A program made the translations under genes and the position numbers. From Lachnoanaerobaculum sanguinis (GTDB taxonomy: Bacteria; Bacillota; Clostridia; Lachnospirales; Lachnospiraceae): 64,000 nt of DNA. Numbering within the stretch: the first letter of the stretch is position 1; every line of letters begins with the position of its first letter. The stretch lies in NCBI RefSeq assembly GCF_033242365.1, contig NZ_BTHK01000001.1, positions 124,001 to 188,000 of the forward strand, read 5' to 3'. Under the pieces are notes generated by a model that was given only the letters and a program-made list of their open reading frames with translations, was not told the origin of the DNA and ran no database searches. Of this stretch, positions 34,027 through 42,951 are shown piece after piece.

Positions 34027-35537
34027 TGATTTTCTCCTTTGTCTAATATTCTATTAATCTTATTTTTTAATGCGGCAATATCTATCTTTCCATTTGAGGT
34101 AGAAGGGAAACTATCGAATCTAAAAATTTTTTTTGGTAATTTATATTCCGATAAATATTGTTTCAAATAATCAATAATATATTCATCTGAAATCTCCCTG
34201 TCTGTAACAATACAAAGAGCTACCTCTTCCTGCACTATTTTTTCAGGAATACCACATACCTTTGCATGTTTTATGCCGTCTATCTTGTATACAACTTCTT
34301 CTATTTCCATTGGTGATATTTTTTCACCAAGTTTTATAATAACATCCTTTTTTCTGGCCTTTATGTATAGATTACCGTCACTGTCTAAATATCCCAAATC
34401 TCCGGTCCTTAGCCATCCGTCATTCGTAAATATCTTTTCGTTTTCAACAGGATTATTATAATATCCCTGCATAACATTGACACCTTTGACCAATACCTCG
34501 CCACAGAGTATATTTTCTCCCTCTTTAAGAACGAAATCACTGTCAATTTTTACGCTTACACCCTCTATCGCTTTTCCGCAATGAATAGGCATATTTTCTA
34601 TATCAGTATCCCAATCAGATACTGTTACACATGGTGATGTCTCGGACTGACCGTATGAAGTTAACAGTTTCATCTTTGGAAACATAGCAAGAATTTTTCT
34701 GTAATCATTCAATAGTATAGGTGATCCGGCAATAATCCCGCTCTTCAAACCGAAAAATTTTCTGTCTCCGTATTTTTCATAGAAAATTAGAAACATACTT
34801 GGAACACCACTGAGAATATTACACTTTTTAGTTGTTATTGCTTCAAATACCTTTTTATTTCTAAAATCACCAATTATATATACACCGGCCTTACTTACTA
34901 TTCCTGAGATTAATCCTGCTGTAAGCCCAAAGCAGTGAAACATAGGTACACATATACACATCTTATCTTCACTGTTCCAATGCAATGCCTTAACAATAGA
35001 GCTTGAGTTGCTCAATATATTCTCATGGCTTAACATTACCGCCTTTGGCATGGAAGTAGAACCTGATGTGAAAATTATACATGCAGTATCTTTTGCATTA
35101 ATATCAGCATTACAAGCCTTAATATCACTTGAAAATATTATATTATCCTTAACTTCACTGAAACAAATACACTTAACCTTGTCACTACATAATTTATTCA
35201 TAGTAGTGATATTATTATCATATATAATACATTCAATATCACAGTGTTCTATAATTTTTTTAAGTTCACATGTTTTCCATTGAGTATTTAATAATACAGG
35301 TATACCGCCAAACTTTAAAATCCCCAGAAAAATCTCAGCCCATTCAATACTGTTCTTACCGGATACCCCAATGTGACAGCCTTTTTCATATCCCATTTTT
35401 AGAAAAATTTGTGCAATGCTATCTGAACTTTTATCCAATTCTTTCCAGGATAAACTCTTATTCTCATCCTCGAGTGCTACATTATCAGCATATTTAATCG
35501 CATTATTTTTTAATACTTCAATAATATTTACAAACAT
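33990..35537 (-). CDS. AMP-forming acyl-CoA ligase
   Basis: 515 residues, ANL superfamily: P-loop IIFTSGSTSMPKAVMLSH (about 155-172), SYGQSETSP, WLRTGDLGYLD hinge, and the late catalytic Lys in SNGKIDIAAL. It activates a carboxylic acid with ATP and CoA. Within a CoA-transferase/dehydratase cluster it probably primes the cycle by forming the first acyl-CoA, as proposed for FldL. Side-chain specificity (aryl or branched) cannot be read. First gene after its own operator, ribosome site AAGGTAGG. Confidence 0.9.
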   Translation of the reverse strand: MFVNIIEVLKNNAIKYADNVALEDENKSLSWKELDKSSDSIAQIFLKMGYEKGCHIGVSGKNSIEWAEIFLGILKFGGIPVLLNTQWKTCELKKIIEHCDIECIIYDNNITTMNKLCSDKVKCICFSEVKDNIIFSSDIKACNADINAKDTACIIFTSGSTSMPKAVMLSHENILSNSSSIVKALHWNSEDKMCICVPMFHCFGLTAGLISGIVSKAGVYIIGDFRNKKVFEAITTKKCNILSGVPSMFLIFYEKYGDRKFFGLKSGIIAGSPILLNDYRKILAMFPKMKLLTSYGQSETSPCVTVSDWDTDIENMPIHCGKAIEGVSVKIDSDFVLKEGENILCGEVLVKGVNVMQGYYNNPVENEKIFTNDGWLRTGDLGYLDSDGNLYIKARKKDVIIKLGEKISPMEIEEVVYKIDGIKHAKVCGIPEKIVQEEVALCIVTDREISDEYIIDYLKQYLSEYKLPKKIFRFDSFPSTSNGKIDIAALKNKINRILDKGENQCQNAILQNNMN

Positions 35538-35563
35538 TTTCCTACCTTTAAAATCAATGAGAT

Positions 35564-35577
35564 ACTTGTATACAAGT
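35564..35577. promoter_or_regulatory. Perfect palindrome ACTTGTATACAAGT, probable GntR operator
   Basis: 14-bp perfect palindrome 27 bp before the ligase start. It fits the GTATAC-core pattern of FadR/FCD-type GntR regulators and shares GTATACAAG with the site at 41203-41222. A possible -10 (TATACA, minus strand) lies inside it. Confidence 0.75.
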
Positions 35578-35588
35578 TAAATTGAGCT

Positions 35589-35614
35589 AAAAAAGGACTA
35601 TAAAGTCCTTTTTT
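35589..35614 (-). terminator. Terminator between CoA-transferase and ligase genes
   Basis: AAAAAAGGACT / AGTCCTTTTTT with a 4-base loop directly after the CoA-transferase stop. It splits the pathway genes into two transcription units. Confidence 0.85.
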
Positions 35615-35620
35615 GCTTTT

Positions 35621-36853
35621 TTACTTTTTTTCCCAGATGTACAGAGCATTAGTATCTATGAGCTTATCTACATCAGAATCGCTATAGCCTATTTCTTTCA
35701 GTACCTCTCTTCCGTTCTCACCGATAAGCGGACCTCTCTTATAATCAGGTACTCCCATCTCTGTAAACTTTACAGGAAGTCTAACCAATCGTCTTGTATT
35801 TCCATTTTCATATGTCATATCATAGAAACAATTGTTTGCCTCAGCCTGCTTATCATTTCTGATTTCCATCCAGTTTTGTGCTAAAGCAAACGGAATATCA
35901 GCCTCTGTAAATACTGTTCTCCAATACTCCATGTCCTTCTTATTTATAGCTTCCATTACAATATCATATACTTCTGTTCCAAGTTTATTAGCCTGTAAGC
36001 TTTGAACCGGGAAATACTTATCACTTTCTACCAGATCTTCTCTGCCGATAGCTGCCATAAATTTCTTATAGTAAGTATTGTAGTCAGGCATACATGTTTG
36101 TATAAATCTTTCATCCTTTGTTCTCCAGGCTGCATTAAAAGGATTCGCACTTTCCCTTACATCTATAGGATAGTTTTGTGCTATTCCTTCATAGTTCGAT
36201 GCTTGAATCATCATTCCGAAATTGAATATTGCACTCTCAAATAATGATGTCTCTACTTTTTCACCGACACCCTTCACCTTTGCCTGATACAGTGCTGCAA
36301 GAATTCCTGCAACCAGGTTCATTCCGACATTATGGTCTCCAAGTCCCGGTACAACATTCATAGGAACACTTCCCTTTTGTCTTAAGGAATCAAGGTATCC
36401 GCCTCTTGCAAAAAATGCTGTGAAGTCAAATCCCGGAAGATCCTTATCCGGTCCGAATTCTCCATATCCTGTACAAATAGCATATACAAGCTTAGGATAT
36501 CTCTTCTTAAGTGTTTCATAGTCTAAACCGGCTCTCTCAAGTGCCTGTACTCTCCAGTTTGTTATAAGTACATCGGCAGTATCAAGAAGTTTAAAGAATG
36601 CTTCCTTTGCCTCAGGATTTCTCATGTCCAAAGAAATACATCTTTTATTTCCGTTTTCAAGATCCCATGTTGTGTTCTCATACATATCAAGAGGTCTACC
36701 CTCACTTGGTGCTGTATATCTTAGCGGATCTCCTTTTGCTGATTCGATTTTTATAACATCAGCACCCAAATCAGCCATAAATCTTCCCGATGTAGAAGCG
36801 GCAATAAATGTTGCCAACTCAACTACTTTTACGCCCTCTAAAGGTTTACTCAT
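35621..36853 (-). CDS. Family III (CaiB/BaiF) CoA-transferase, FldA/HadA-like
   Basis: 410 residues: KVVELATFIAASTSGRFMADLGADVIKIE opening as a whole (about 10-38), GNKRCISLDMRN, LVYAICTGYGEFGP, and the catalytic Asp in VVPGLGDHNVGMN. It moves CoA between the product acyl-CoA and an incoming 2-hydroxy acid, as FldA (phenyllactate) and HadA (hydroxyisocaproate) do. Start ATG 36853 has GGGAGAAGAG upstream; the frame extends to 36886, which lacks a site and overlaps the transporter end. Confidence 0.9.
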   Translation of the reverse strand: MSKPLEGVKVVELATFIAASTSGRFMADLGADVIKIESAKGDPLRYTAPSEGRPLDMYENTTWDLENGNKRCISLDMRNPEAKEAFFKLLDTADVLITNWRVQALERAGLDYETLKKRYPKLVYAICTGYGEFGPDKDLPGFDFTAFFARGGYLDSLRQKGSVPMNVVPGLGDHNVGMNLVAGILAALYQAKVKGVGEKVETSLFESAIFNFGMMIQASNYEGIAQNYPIDVRESANPFNAAWRTKDERFIQTCMPDYNTYYKKFMAAIGREDLVESDKYFPVQSLQANKLGTEVYDIVMEAINKKDMEYWRTVFTEADIPFALAQNWMEIRNDKQAEANNCFYDMTYENGNTRRLVRLPVKFTEMGVPDYKRGPLIGENGREVLKEIGYSDSDVDKLIDTNALYIWEKK

Positions 36854-36872
36854 ATCTCTTCTCCCTTTTAAT

Positions 36873-38027
36873 TTATTCTTTGTCAAACTTTGTAACAGCC
36901 ATATGAATAAGATAAGGTATCATGATTACAGGTATTGTAAGATAACCTAAATACTTATATCCAACGGCAACGATCTTGTTTAAACCTAACTGTGCAATAA
37001 AGAATGCAAGTAATGTACATACTAATGTAACAACAATAACATTTACGCCCGGTTTATTATTAGGATCAAAATTCTTATCAATAGATGAACAAATTCTGTT
37101 GCTCATTCCGGCAATCATATTTACTGCAGTTGATACAGAACCTAAAACAATAAGTATTGAAATCATAGGTCTTAAGATGTCAGGTGCAAATCCTTTATTT
37201 ACGAGTATAATGAGCGGAATAGATTCCTTTGCAAAATCAGGCTCATTGATAATAGCTGTAAGTCCAAGAACTGCAAGTAAACATATAAAACCGTTTACAA
37301 AAAATCCATATACCATTGATGACTTTGCCATATCAGGAGAATCAAAAGGTTTAGCATGCTGTACAAGTAAGCCTATTGCACCCAACTGGAATGCGGCATA
37401 TACAATACCCTTTATCATAGCAGGACCGACAGGTGCAGGATTTGCAATCTCTGCTGAAAGATTTGACATAATGTCTCCCCACTGCATAACAATATTAGGT
37501 ATATAAACAAGGAATAATCCTGCAACTATTAAAACTGAAAGTGTTGATGCCACTTTTCTAACAACATTTGTACCGTAAACAGCAACAATAAAGATAAATA
37601 AGCCTGTAAATATTGTTCCGATCCAATGATTAATTCCAAATGATTTTTCCATTGTAGCCACACCGGTTGCAAAAGCTGCTGCAGGTGCCACACAAATAGT
37701 TACTAAATAAACCAACTCATATAATGTACTGAAAACTACAGCCAAAACATCTCCGGCCTTTTTTCCGAACTTATCATTAAATCTATAGAAGCTCTTATTG
37801 AAACTTGCATAGTTGTATAATTCATGTTTCTTAGCATATTTAAGTGCATACCACTGATAGAATGCACCGATTGCTTGAGTAAGAATACAGGTTACAAATG
37901 CCCATATTCCGAAGTTCAAAAAGAACGCTCTCAACTGGTTTCCTGATGCAAAACCGCCACCAAACTGAGTTGTAAACCATACGAATGCTACGCCTATCAC
38001 CACAGGCATTTTGTCCTTATTAATCAT
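36873..38027 (-). CDS. YkvI-family membrane transporter
   Basis: 384 residues, about ten TM helices with a LeuT-like first helix (AFVWFTTQFGGGFASGNQL). It matches the YkvI family of uncharacterised transporters related to amino-acid/sodium symporters. Its place between dehydratase and CoA-transferase genes suggests it imports the amino or hydroxy acid, or exports the reduced acid. Ligand and direction are inferred from context only. Confidence 0.8.
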   Translation of the reverse strand: MINKDKMPVVIGVAFVWFTTQFGGGFASGNQLRAFFLNFGIWAFVTCILTQAIGAFYQWYALKYAKKHELYNYASFNKSFYRFNDKFGKKAGDVLAVVFSTLYELVYLVTICVAPAAAFATGVATMEKSFGINHWIGTIFTGLFIFIVAVYGTNVVRKVASTLSVLIVAGLFLVYIPNIVMQWGDIMSNLSAEIANPAPVGPAMIKGIVYAAFQLGAIGLLVQHAKPFDSPDMAKSSMVYGFFVNGFICLLAVLGLTAIINEPDFAKESIPLIILVNKGFAPDILRPMISILIVLGSVSTAVNMIAGMSNRICSSIDKNFDPNNKPGVNVIVVTLVCTLLAFFIAQLGLNKIVAVGYKYLGYLTIPVIMIPYLIHMAVTKFDKE

Positions 38028-38037
38028 GATGTTCCTC

Positions 38038-39144
38038 CTAAATCAACATATCTGCAAATGTTTGTAACATAGTATTTGCTTGCTGATAATTTTTCATTTG
38101 TCTGTCCACTTCTATATTTATATGTGGAATACCTGCCTCGTCTGCCGCTCTCTTTATCGGCACATAATCAAACTCCTCAGGATCGCAGAATTTAGTCATA
38201 AGAACAACTATACCATCTGCTTTTTTCTTCTTTGCTTCTTCAATTATAAAGCTTACTCTTTTTTTATCTCTGTCATACAGTAGTGAGCAATTATCCATTT
38301 CCGAGAATTTCTTTGCTAAAGCATATAAATCATTTCCGCTTGTAATGTCTGTTCTATATTGTCTTGATTCATAAGCTATATCATCACCTACTATCTGCAG
38401 ATTATTACTGTCAAATATATTAAGTAAATCCGGTGCATCAGCCAATATTCCTGTTGTATAAACTCTCAGCTTCTTAGAAATCTTTCCTTCTTTTTTAATA
38501 AGCTCGATAAGTTCCTTAACAAGTTCTGTATGCTCTTCTTTAAGCATAAACCATGCACTCTTAAATACTGCACTTCTGTCTGCTGCAGATACTTCATAAT
38601 CTTCTGAAATCTTTGAGAATTCTCTCATTACCCTATTATGTTCATTATAGATTTCATATGTTTTTTTAAGTTTACTCTCATCAAACTTTTCACCTGTGAT
38701 ATCCTCCAGGTCATTTATTACTCTCTTATACATTTCAACAGTAAAATCAACCGCATAATCAGTTTTTCTGTTTTGTGGATAAGTCATCGGTATAAACGGA
38801 ATATCTTTTACGGCATATTTCCAGTTCTGACCTAAAGTTTTAAGCGAATCACAAAGTGACGGAACTACTATTGCACTTACTCCGGAATAATTTCCCTTTA
38901 TTCCAAGCTCCAATATAGTCTGCATTATTGAGCAAATAAATGCAGGATAATATTTCTTTGACTCGTTTATTTCAATATCTGCTCCCCATACTCCCATCGG
39001 TACAAATCCAAAAGCATGAATTATCTCCTCAGGTGTATATACAGGTGCAACAGCTATAACTTTCTTTCCTTCTGAGAGGTATTTATCGAGCTGTTCCTTT
39101 GGAGACACACTAACCTTTTTTAAAGTTTCTAAACAATGCCACAT
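38038..39144 (-). CDS. 2-Hydroxyacyl-CoA dehydratase, subunit beta (FldC/HadC-like)
   Basis: 368 residues of the HGD-D family: VIAVAPVYTPEEIIHAFGFVPMGVWG opening read as a whole, FICSIMQTILELG, VPSLCDSLKTLGQNWK, ILADAPDLLNIFDSNN, MTKFCDPEEFDY. Cys residues in these stretches are the expected [4Fe-4S] ligands. With the subunit at 39155-40384 it removes water from a 2-hydroxyacyl-CoA by a ketyl-radical route. Oxygen-sensitive in known members. 10 bp gap to its partner. Confidence 0.93.
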   Translation of the reverse strand: MWHCLETLKKVSVSPKEQLDKYLSEGKKVIAVAPVYTPEEIIHAFGFVPMGVWGADIEINESKKYYPAFICSIMQTILELGIKGNYSGVSAIVVPSLCDSLKTLGQNWKYAVKDIPFIPMTYPQNRKTDYAVDFTVEMYKRVINDLEDITGEKFDESKLKKTYEIYNEHNRVMREFSKISEDYEVSAADRSAVFKSAWFMLKEEHTELVKELIELIKKEGKISKKLRVYTTGILADAPDLLNIFDSNNLQIVGDDIAYESRQYRTDITSGNDLYALAKKFSEMDNCSLLYDRDKKRVSFIIEEAKKKKADGIVVLMTKFCDPEEFDYVPIKRAADEAGIPHINIEVDRQMKNYQQANTMLQTFADMLI

Positions 39145-39154
39145 AGTCTCCCCC

Positions 39155-40384
39155 TTAAATTTCCTTATTTACTTCCATAATTTCTGTCAGACCTTGAACT
39201 CTTGTATCATATTGAGCTTCAGAGAAGTTTCTTGGATCAGCCTGATCTCCGTCAAAACTTACAACGGGAATTCCACACTCCTCACCGATTTGTCTGCTCA
39301 TCTCAGACATAAATCCCGACCAAAGTTTACAAGATCTGTTTGTATGTACAAGAAGTCCTTCAACACTGTTATCTTTACAAAGCTTTGTTCTCTTATCTCT
39401 TGCATGTTCTATATTCATACAATTAGGAACATTTGCATATGCCCTGCACATTCCGTCAAAGTCATCATAAATAAATCCGAAAGCATCAGCATATATAGTT
39501 GTAACCATATTTATTCCACGACTCTTAAGTCCGGTTGCTGTAGCACGAAGCCATGGCCAACATGCTATACCTTCAAACATAATTCTGTATTTTTCTTCAC
39601 CCTTAAATGTAGACTCACCTTTTTCATGATTTTCTTTATACTCTTTAAGCAAAGTCTCCATTGCCTCCGCTGCTTCAAGCTTTCCTCGGGCTGTAACCAT
39701 AACAGCCATATGATTTAATAAATCAAATCCGTTAAATGGTGACGGTGAATACTTAGCTGTAGCAGTTGCCTCAAGCCATGCTCTGGAGCTTCTGCCTGAT
39801 ATCTTTCTTACCTCTTCGTATCTTTCATTACTCCACTTTTTACCTGTAATCTCCTCTAATTGATGTATTGCATCCCAGAATTGATTTCTGATATAAGCTG
39901 TCATTGCCTCTGAAACTTCATAATCAGGGTTAAAAGGAATATCTATCATAATCATAGGAATATTCAATTCTTTAGCAATGTTCTCATACCATTTAATCAT
40001 ACAGTTACATATATTATTACAACATAGAACGAAATCCGGTTGTGGCATATCTTGTTCCGGTGCTTCCTTAAGCTTCATATATGCAAGAGATATTCTGGCA
40101 TATGCACATATATCATTAGAATATCCATCGCCTTCACTCTCACTACACATTCGTTCTCCACCACCTCTGGCTGCAATTCCGGCTGCCTGATTTTCAGGAT
40201 AACATACATATAATCCTAATGTTTCAGGAATCTCTACCGGAAAGTTACTTGCGCACCATCCTACCAATTCGCCTCGCTTTTTAGCCTCTACGCAGTCACT
40301 GTATGCCTTTGCTGCTATCTTACCCAATCTGGCTTTTGCACTGTTTGGATCTATAGTAGGCTTTTGTTTTTTAGCTTCTTCCAC
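39155..40384 (-). CDS. 2-Hydroxyacyl-CoA dehydratase, subunit alpha (FldB/HadB-like)
   Basis: 409 residues. HGD-D family hallmarks: LYVCYPENQAAGIAARGG, SNDICAYARISLAYM, FVLCCNNICNCMIKWYENI, GEEKYRIMFEGIACWPW, NRSCKLWSGFM, SFDGDQADPRNFSEAQ. Multiple Cys in these motifs bind the cluster. It resembles the Stickland dehydratase subunits FldB/HadB more than lactoyl-CoA dehydratase, which points to an amino-acid-derived 2-hydroxy acid. It is activated by the ATPase encoded just upstream. Confidence 0.93.
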   Translation of the reverse strand: MEEAKKQKPTIDPNSAKARLGKIAAKAYSDCVEAKKRGELVGWCASNFPVEIPETLGLYVCYPENQAAGIAARGGGERMCSESEGDGYSNDICAYARISLAYMKLKEAPEQDMPQPDFVLCCNNICNCMIKWYENIAKELNIPMIMIDIPFNPDYEVSEAMTAYIRNQFWDAIHQLEEITGKKWSNERYEEVRKISGRSSRAWLEATATAKYSPSPFNGFDLLNHMAVMVTARGKLEAAEAMETLLKEYKENHEKGESTFKGEEKYRIMFEGIACWPWLRATATGLKSRGINMVTTIYADAFGFIYDDFDGMCRAYANVPNCMNIEHARDKRTKLCKDNSVEGLLVHTNRSCKLWSGFMSEMSRQIGEECGIPVVSFDGDQADPRNFSEAQYDTRVQGLTEIMEVNKEI

Positions 40385-40414
40385 TGGTTTCCTCCTACTT
40401 TTTAATATAAAAAT

Positions 40415-41185
40415 TTATGACTTTTTAAAGCCGTATATTGCGGCTCCAAGTGCTCCCATAAGTTGAGCGTTCTTACTAAACACTATATCTACACCAAGTT
40501 CTTTACTCATAGCATTTCTAACACCTGAGTTTTTAGCTACACCGCCACTCATACATACTTCTTCAACTATTCCGACTCTCTTAGCTAAAGCGGCAACTCT
40601 TATCGCAACAGATTTACATATTCCGGCTACCAAGTCCGGGATATTCCTTCCTGTAGCAAGCTGAGATATAACCTCCGACTCCGCAAAAACTGTACATGTA
40701 CTTGATATATTTGCAGGATTATCAGATTTTAACGCCTCAATCTCCAATTCGTCTATTTGGAGATTAAGAATATTAGCCATCACATCAAGAAATCTTCCGG
40801 TTCCTGCAGCGCATTTATCATTCATAACAAAATTTGTCATTTTACCGTTAGCTGCAAGTGATATTACTTTCGCATCCTGTCCACCGATATCTATTACCGT
40901 TCTGACATTAGGAAACTCTTTATGTACTCCAAGCGCGTGGCACGTCAACTCACTGACTTTATAATCAGCCAAATCGTAGTTCATTCTTCCATAACCTGTA
41001 GCAACTACCGACTTAATATCTTTTAATTCCAGTTTTGAAGAGTTTAGTACATTTTTTACAGCTTCTTCTACACCGGCTGTTCCCACAGTTGCTACAACTA
41101 TTGAAGAAGCTACTATGTTTTCTCCATCCTCCAATATTACAGCCTTTGAAGTGGTTGATCCGATATCAACACCTAATGTGTACAT
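40415..41185 (-). CDS. 2-Hydroxyacyl-CoA dehydratase activase (FldI/HadI-like)
   Basis: 256 residues, ASKHA-fold ATPase: GVDIGSTTSKAVIL phosphate loop, GGQDAKVI, NDKCAAGTGRFLDVMA and CMSGGVAKNSGV. Two Cys (in NDKCAAG and AGICKSVA) hold the bridging [4Fe-4S] cluster of the homodimer. It fires single electrons into the dehydratase at the cost of ATP. Start ATG 41185 follows AAGGAG; the longer frame to 41221 runs through the operator. First gene of the upper transcription unit. Confidence 0.94.
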   Translation of the reverse strand: MYTLGVDIGSTTSKAVILEDGENIVASSIVVATVGTAGVEEAVKNVLNSSKLELKDIKSVVATGYGRMNYDLADYKVSELTCHALGVHKEFPNVRTVIDIGGQDAKVISLAANGKMTNFVMNDKCAAGTGRFLDVMANILNLQIDELEIEALKSDNPANISSTCTVFAESEVISQLATGRNIPDLVAGICKSVAIRVAALAKRVGIVEEVCMSGGVAKNSGVRNAMSKELGVDIVFSKNAQLMGALGAAIYGFKKS

Positions 41186-41202
41186 AAATTTCTCCTTTAT
41201 AT

Positions 41203-41222
41203 CTTGTCTACTAGTATACAAG
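41203..41222. promoter_or_regulatory. 20-bp near-perfect palindrome, probable GntR operator
   Basis: CTTGTCTACTAGTATACAAG is palindromic apart from one pair. It lies 18 bp before the activase ATG and contains a TATACT -10-like box on the minus strand. Shares GTATACAAG with the site before the ligase gene. Confidence 0.75.
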
Positions 41223-41503
41223 TAATCCCAAAAAATAAATGTGTTAATAATATAACCAACATCTATGTTATAATATTATCAATTCTTAATATTTTTGTAA
41301 ATATGCATTTTTACTATATTTACATGTGAATTTTCATTTATTTTTTTATCTATTTATTATTTCATCTTATTTTTTGTATGTTTAGCATATTATTGTAATT
41401 TTTCATTATAATATTGCACTATAATATTAATACACTTCAGATCCATGTAGTAAACTTTACTATATTGATAAAGATTGCAAAACTTAAGCTTTTTTTGCAT
41501 TTT
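41223..41503. other. AT-rich gap between the activase and gntR genes
   Basis: About 280 bp with no credible gene. It contains the perfect 15-bp palindrome TAGTAAACTTTACTA (41448-41462) and a duplicated TATAATATT (about 41407-41430), both possibly regulatory. Confidence 0.5.
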
Positions 41504-42190
41504 TTATGATATGAAATATTTGGGATATTGCTTTATTGCACTTTCATATATATCTGTAATTGTTTCTAAGTGTGCAGCCATGCACTCCTGTGCTTTATAA
41601 AGGTCGTTACTCTTTATCCCTTTTACTATATTCTTATGTTCCTCTACAAGCTCATGTATACGATCTGCAAACTTAACATCAAAGTTTCTCCACCTGGAAA
41701 TGTGAAGCATGATATCACTCAGAATTACAACTAACGCATATCTGTTCACACTGTCTATCATAGTTTTATGAAATTCGCTATCAAGTATTCCAAATCTACG
41801 CGAATATGTCTTCTCATCTATATACTTCTCTTCTTCTTCAATATTCTTCTCAAGCTTTTTTACCAATTCCAATCTCGCAGACTCATCCAGCTTGGTAAAC
41901 ATCTCATATATAACTTCTTTTTCTACCGCTGTTCTAAGCATTAACAGATCTGATATATAATTTAAATCAATTTGTGTTACATAGGTACCTCTCTGAGGTC
42001 TTACTTCTACAAATTTCAGTTGTGCCAATTTTGTAAAAGCATTTCTTATTATTGATCTTGATACACCGTAATCTATACACATTTGATTTTCACTGATAAG
42101 CTGTCCCGGTTCAAGTTCAAGTCGTATTATTCTTTTTAAAATACTCTTATAAACTTCTTCTGCTGTATATACTTTTTTCTCTTCTGTCAT
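41504..42190 (-). CDS. GntR-family regulator, FadR/FCD subfamily
   Basis: 228 residues. N-terminal winged helix (about 10-75): GQLISENQMCIDYGVSRSIIRNAF with wing RPQRGTYV. C-terminal all-helical FCD ligand domain (about 85-220) with Asp/His positions for a metal-bound acid (DSEFHKTMIDSV, HISRW, VEEHKNIV). It is transcribed toward the pathway genes and lies directly ahead of them, so it probably controls them in response to a hydroxy or carboxylic acid. Own promoter at 42244-42273. Confidence 0.9.
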   Translation of the reverse strand: MTEEKKVYTAEEVYKSILKRIIRLELEPGQLISENQMCIDYGVSRSIIRNAFTKLAQLKFVEVRPQRGTYVTQIDLNYISDLLMLRTAVEKEVIYEMFTKLDESARLELVKKLEKNIEEEEKYIDEKTYSRRFGILDSEFHKTMIDSVNRYALVVILSDIMLHISRWRNFDVKFADRIHELVEEHKNIVKGIKSNDLYKAQECMAAHLETITDIYESAIKQYPKYFIS

Positions 42191-42243
42191 TATATTTATT
42201 CCTTAAATCTATTTTCTAATCGATTGATTAAGTTTCTAAGTAA

Positions 42244-42273
42244 ATTATACTACAAAAATCATTTTTTTCTCAA
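42244..42273 (-). promoter_or_regulatory. Promoter of the gntR gene
   Basis: Minus strand TTGAGA (268-273) and TATAAT (244-249), 18-bp spacing. A TAATC / GATTA inverted repeat follows in the 5' UTR, about 42213-42226. Confidence 0.6.
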
Positions 42274-42279
42274 ACAAAA

Positions 42280-42303
42280 AAAGAAAGACCGAAGTCTTTC
42301 TTT
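42280..42303 (-). terminator. Terminator of the DUF5684 gene
   Basis: AAAGAAAGAC / GTCTTTCTTT with a 4-base loop and a T-run on the minus strand, after the stop at 42320. Confidence 0.9.
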
Positions 42304-42319
42304 ACAATCATTAAACTTA

Positions 42320-42772
42320 TTAATACTGTGATCCGCTCTCTGCGAACACATTTCCCTGATACTGTGCATCACCGAAACCGAGAATAATCTCAAACACGAA
42401 CGGTAAAAAGAATAAGCCTACTGCAAATCCTACATCATATCCGAAAGCTTTTGCTTTCCAATAGCAGAATCTTGCTCTTGCAACAATGAAGAGTACCAAG
42501 AACGCAAAGCTTACCAGACCGAATAGGAAACCGATAAATCCACCGATTTCTGCTATCAATGCTACTATTCTTGAAAGAATGAATGCACACCAAAAGTAAA
42601 TAATATACTTCTGATCCCATGTCTTTCCTGCGTAAAGATAATCATTATAAAATGGAATAATTGATTTCCATCCTTCAATATTCATCTTCTCAAAGGCCTT
42701 GAACATTCCTACAACTGCAAGTGCGTAGAAAATAAACCAAAAACAATTAACAAAGAACTGCAATACACCCAT
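42320..42772 (-). CDS. DUF5684-type small membrane protein
   Basis: 150 residues, four hydrophobic segments (about 8-24, 57-75, 78-98, 115-135). The motif KMNIEGWKSIIPFYNDYL after the first TM is the recognisable part of DUF5684 proteins, which are often fused to or neighbours of signal-peptidase-like genes. A short soluble tail (GDAQYQGNVFAESGSQY) ends the protein. Function unknown. Monocistronic. Confidence 0.75.
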   Translation of the reverse strand: MGVLQFFVNCFWFIFYALAVVGMFKAFEKMNIEGWKSIIPFYNDYLYAGKTWDQKYIIYFWCAFILSRIVALIAEIGGFIGFLFGLVSFAFLVLFIVARARFCYWKAKAFGYDVGFAVGLFFLPFVFEIILGFGDAQYQGNVFAESGSQY

Positions 42773-42951
42773 AATTTTGCCTCCTAAAACAGTTTCTTGT
42801 AGTGATAAAACGCATTAAATTTTTATCAATACTTTTTAAAGTATATAGTAATTTTTATTATTCCGCAACAAATTTATATTCTAAATTTTCTTACTTTTTT
42901 ATAACATTATTCTTATTCATAAATAATTTCATCTTGAATTCCGGCTTTACT

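Noticed and set aside
36976..37506. 176-codon plus-strand frame opposite the YkvI transporter
   Set aside because: Antisense of a well-supported membrane protein; no ribosome site.
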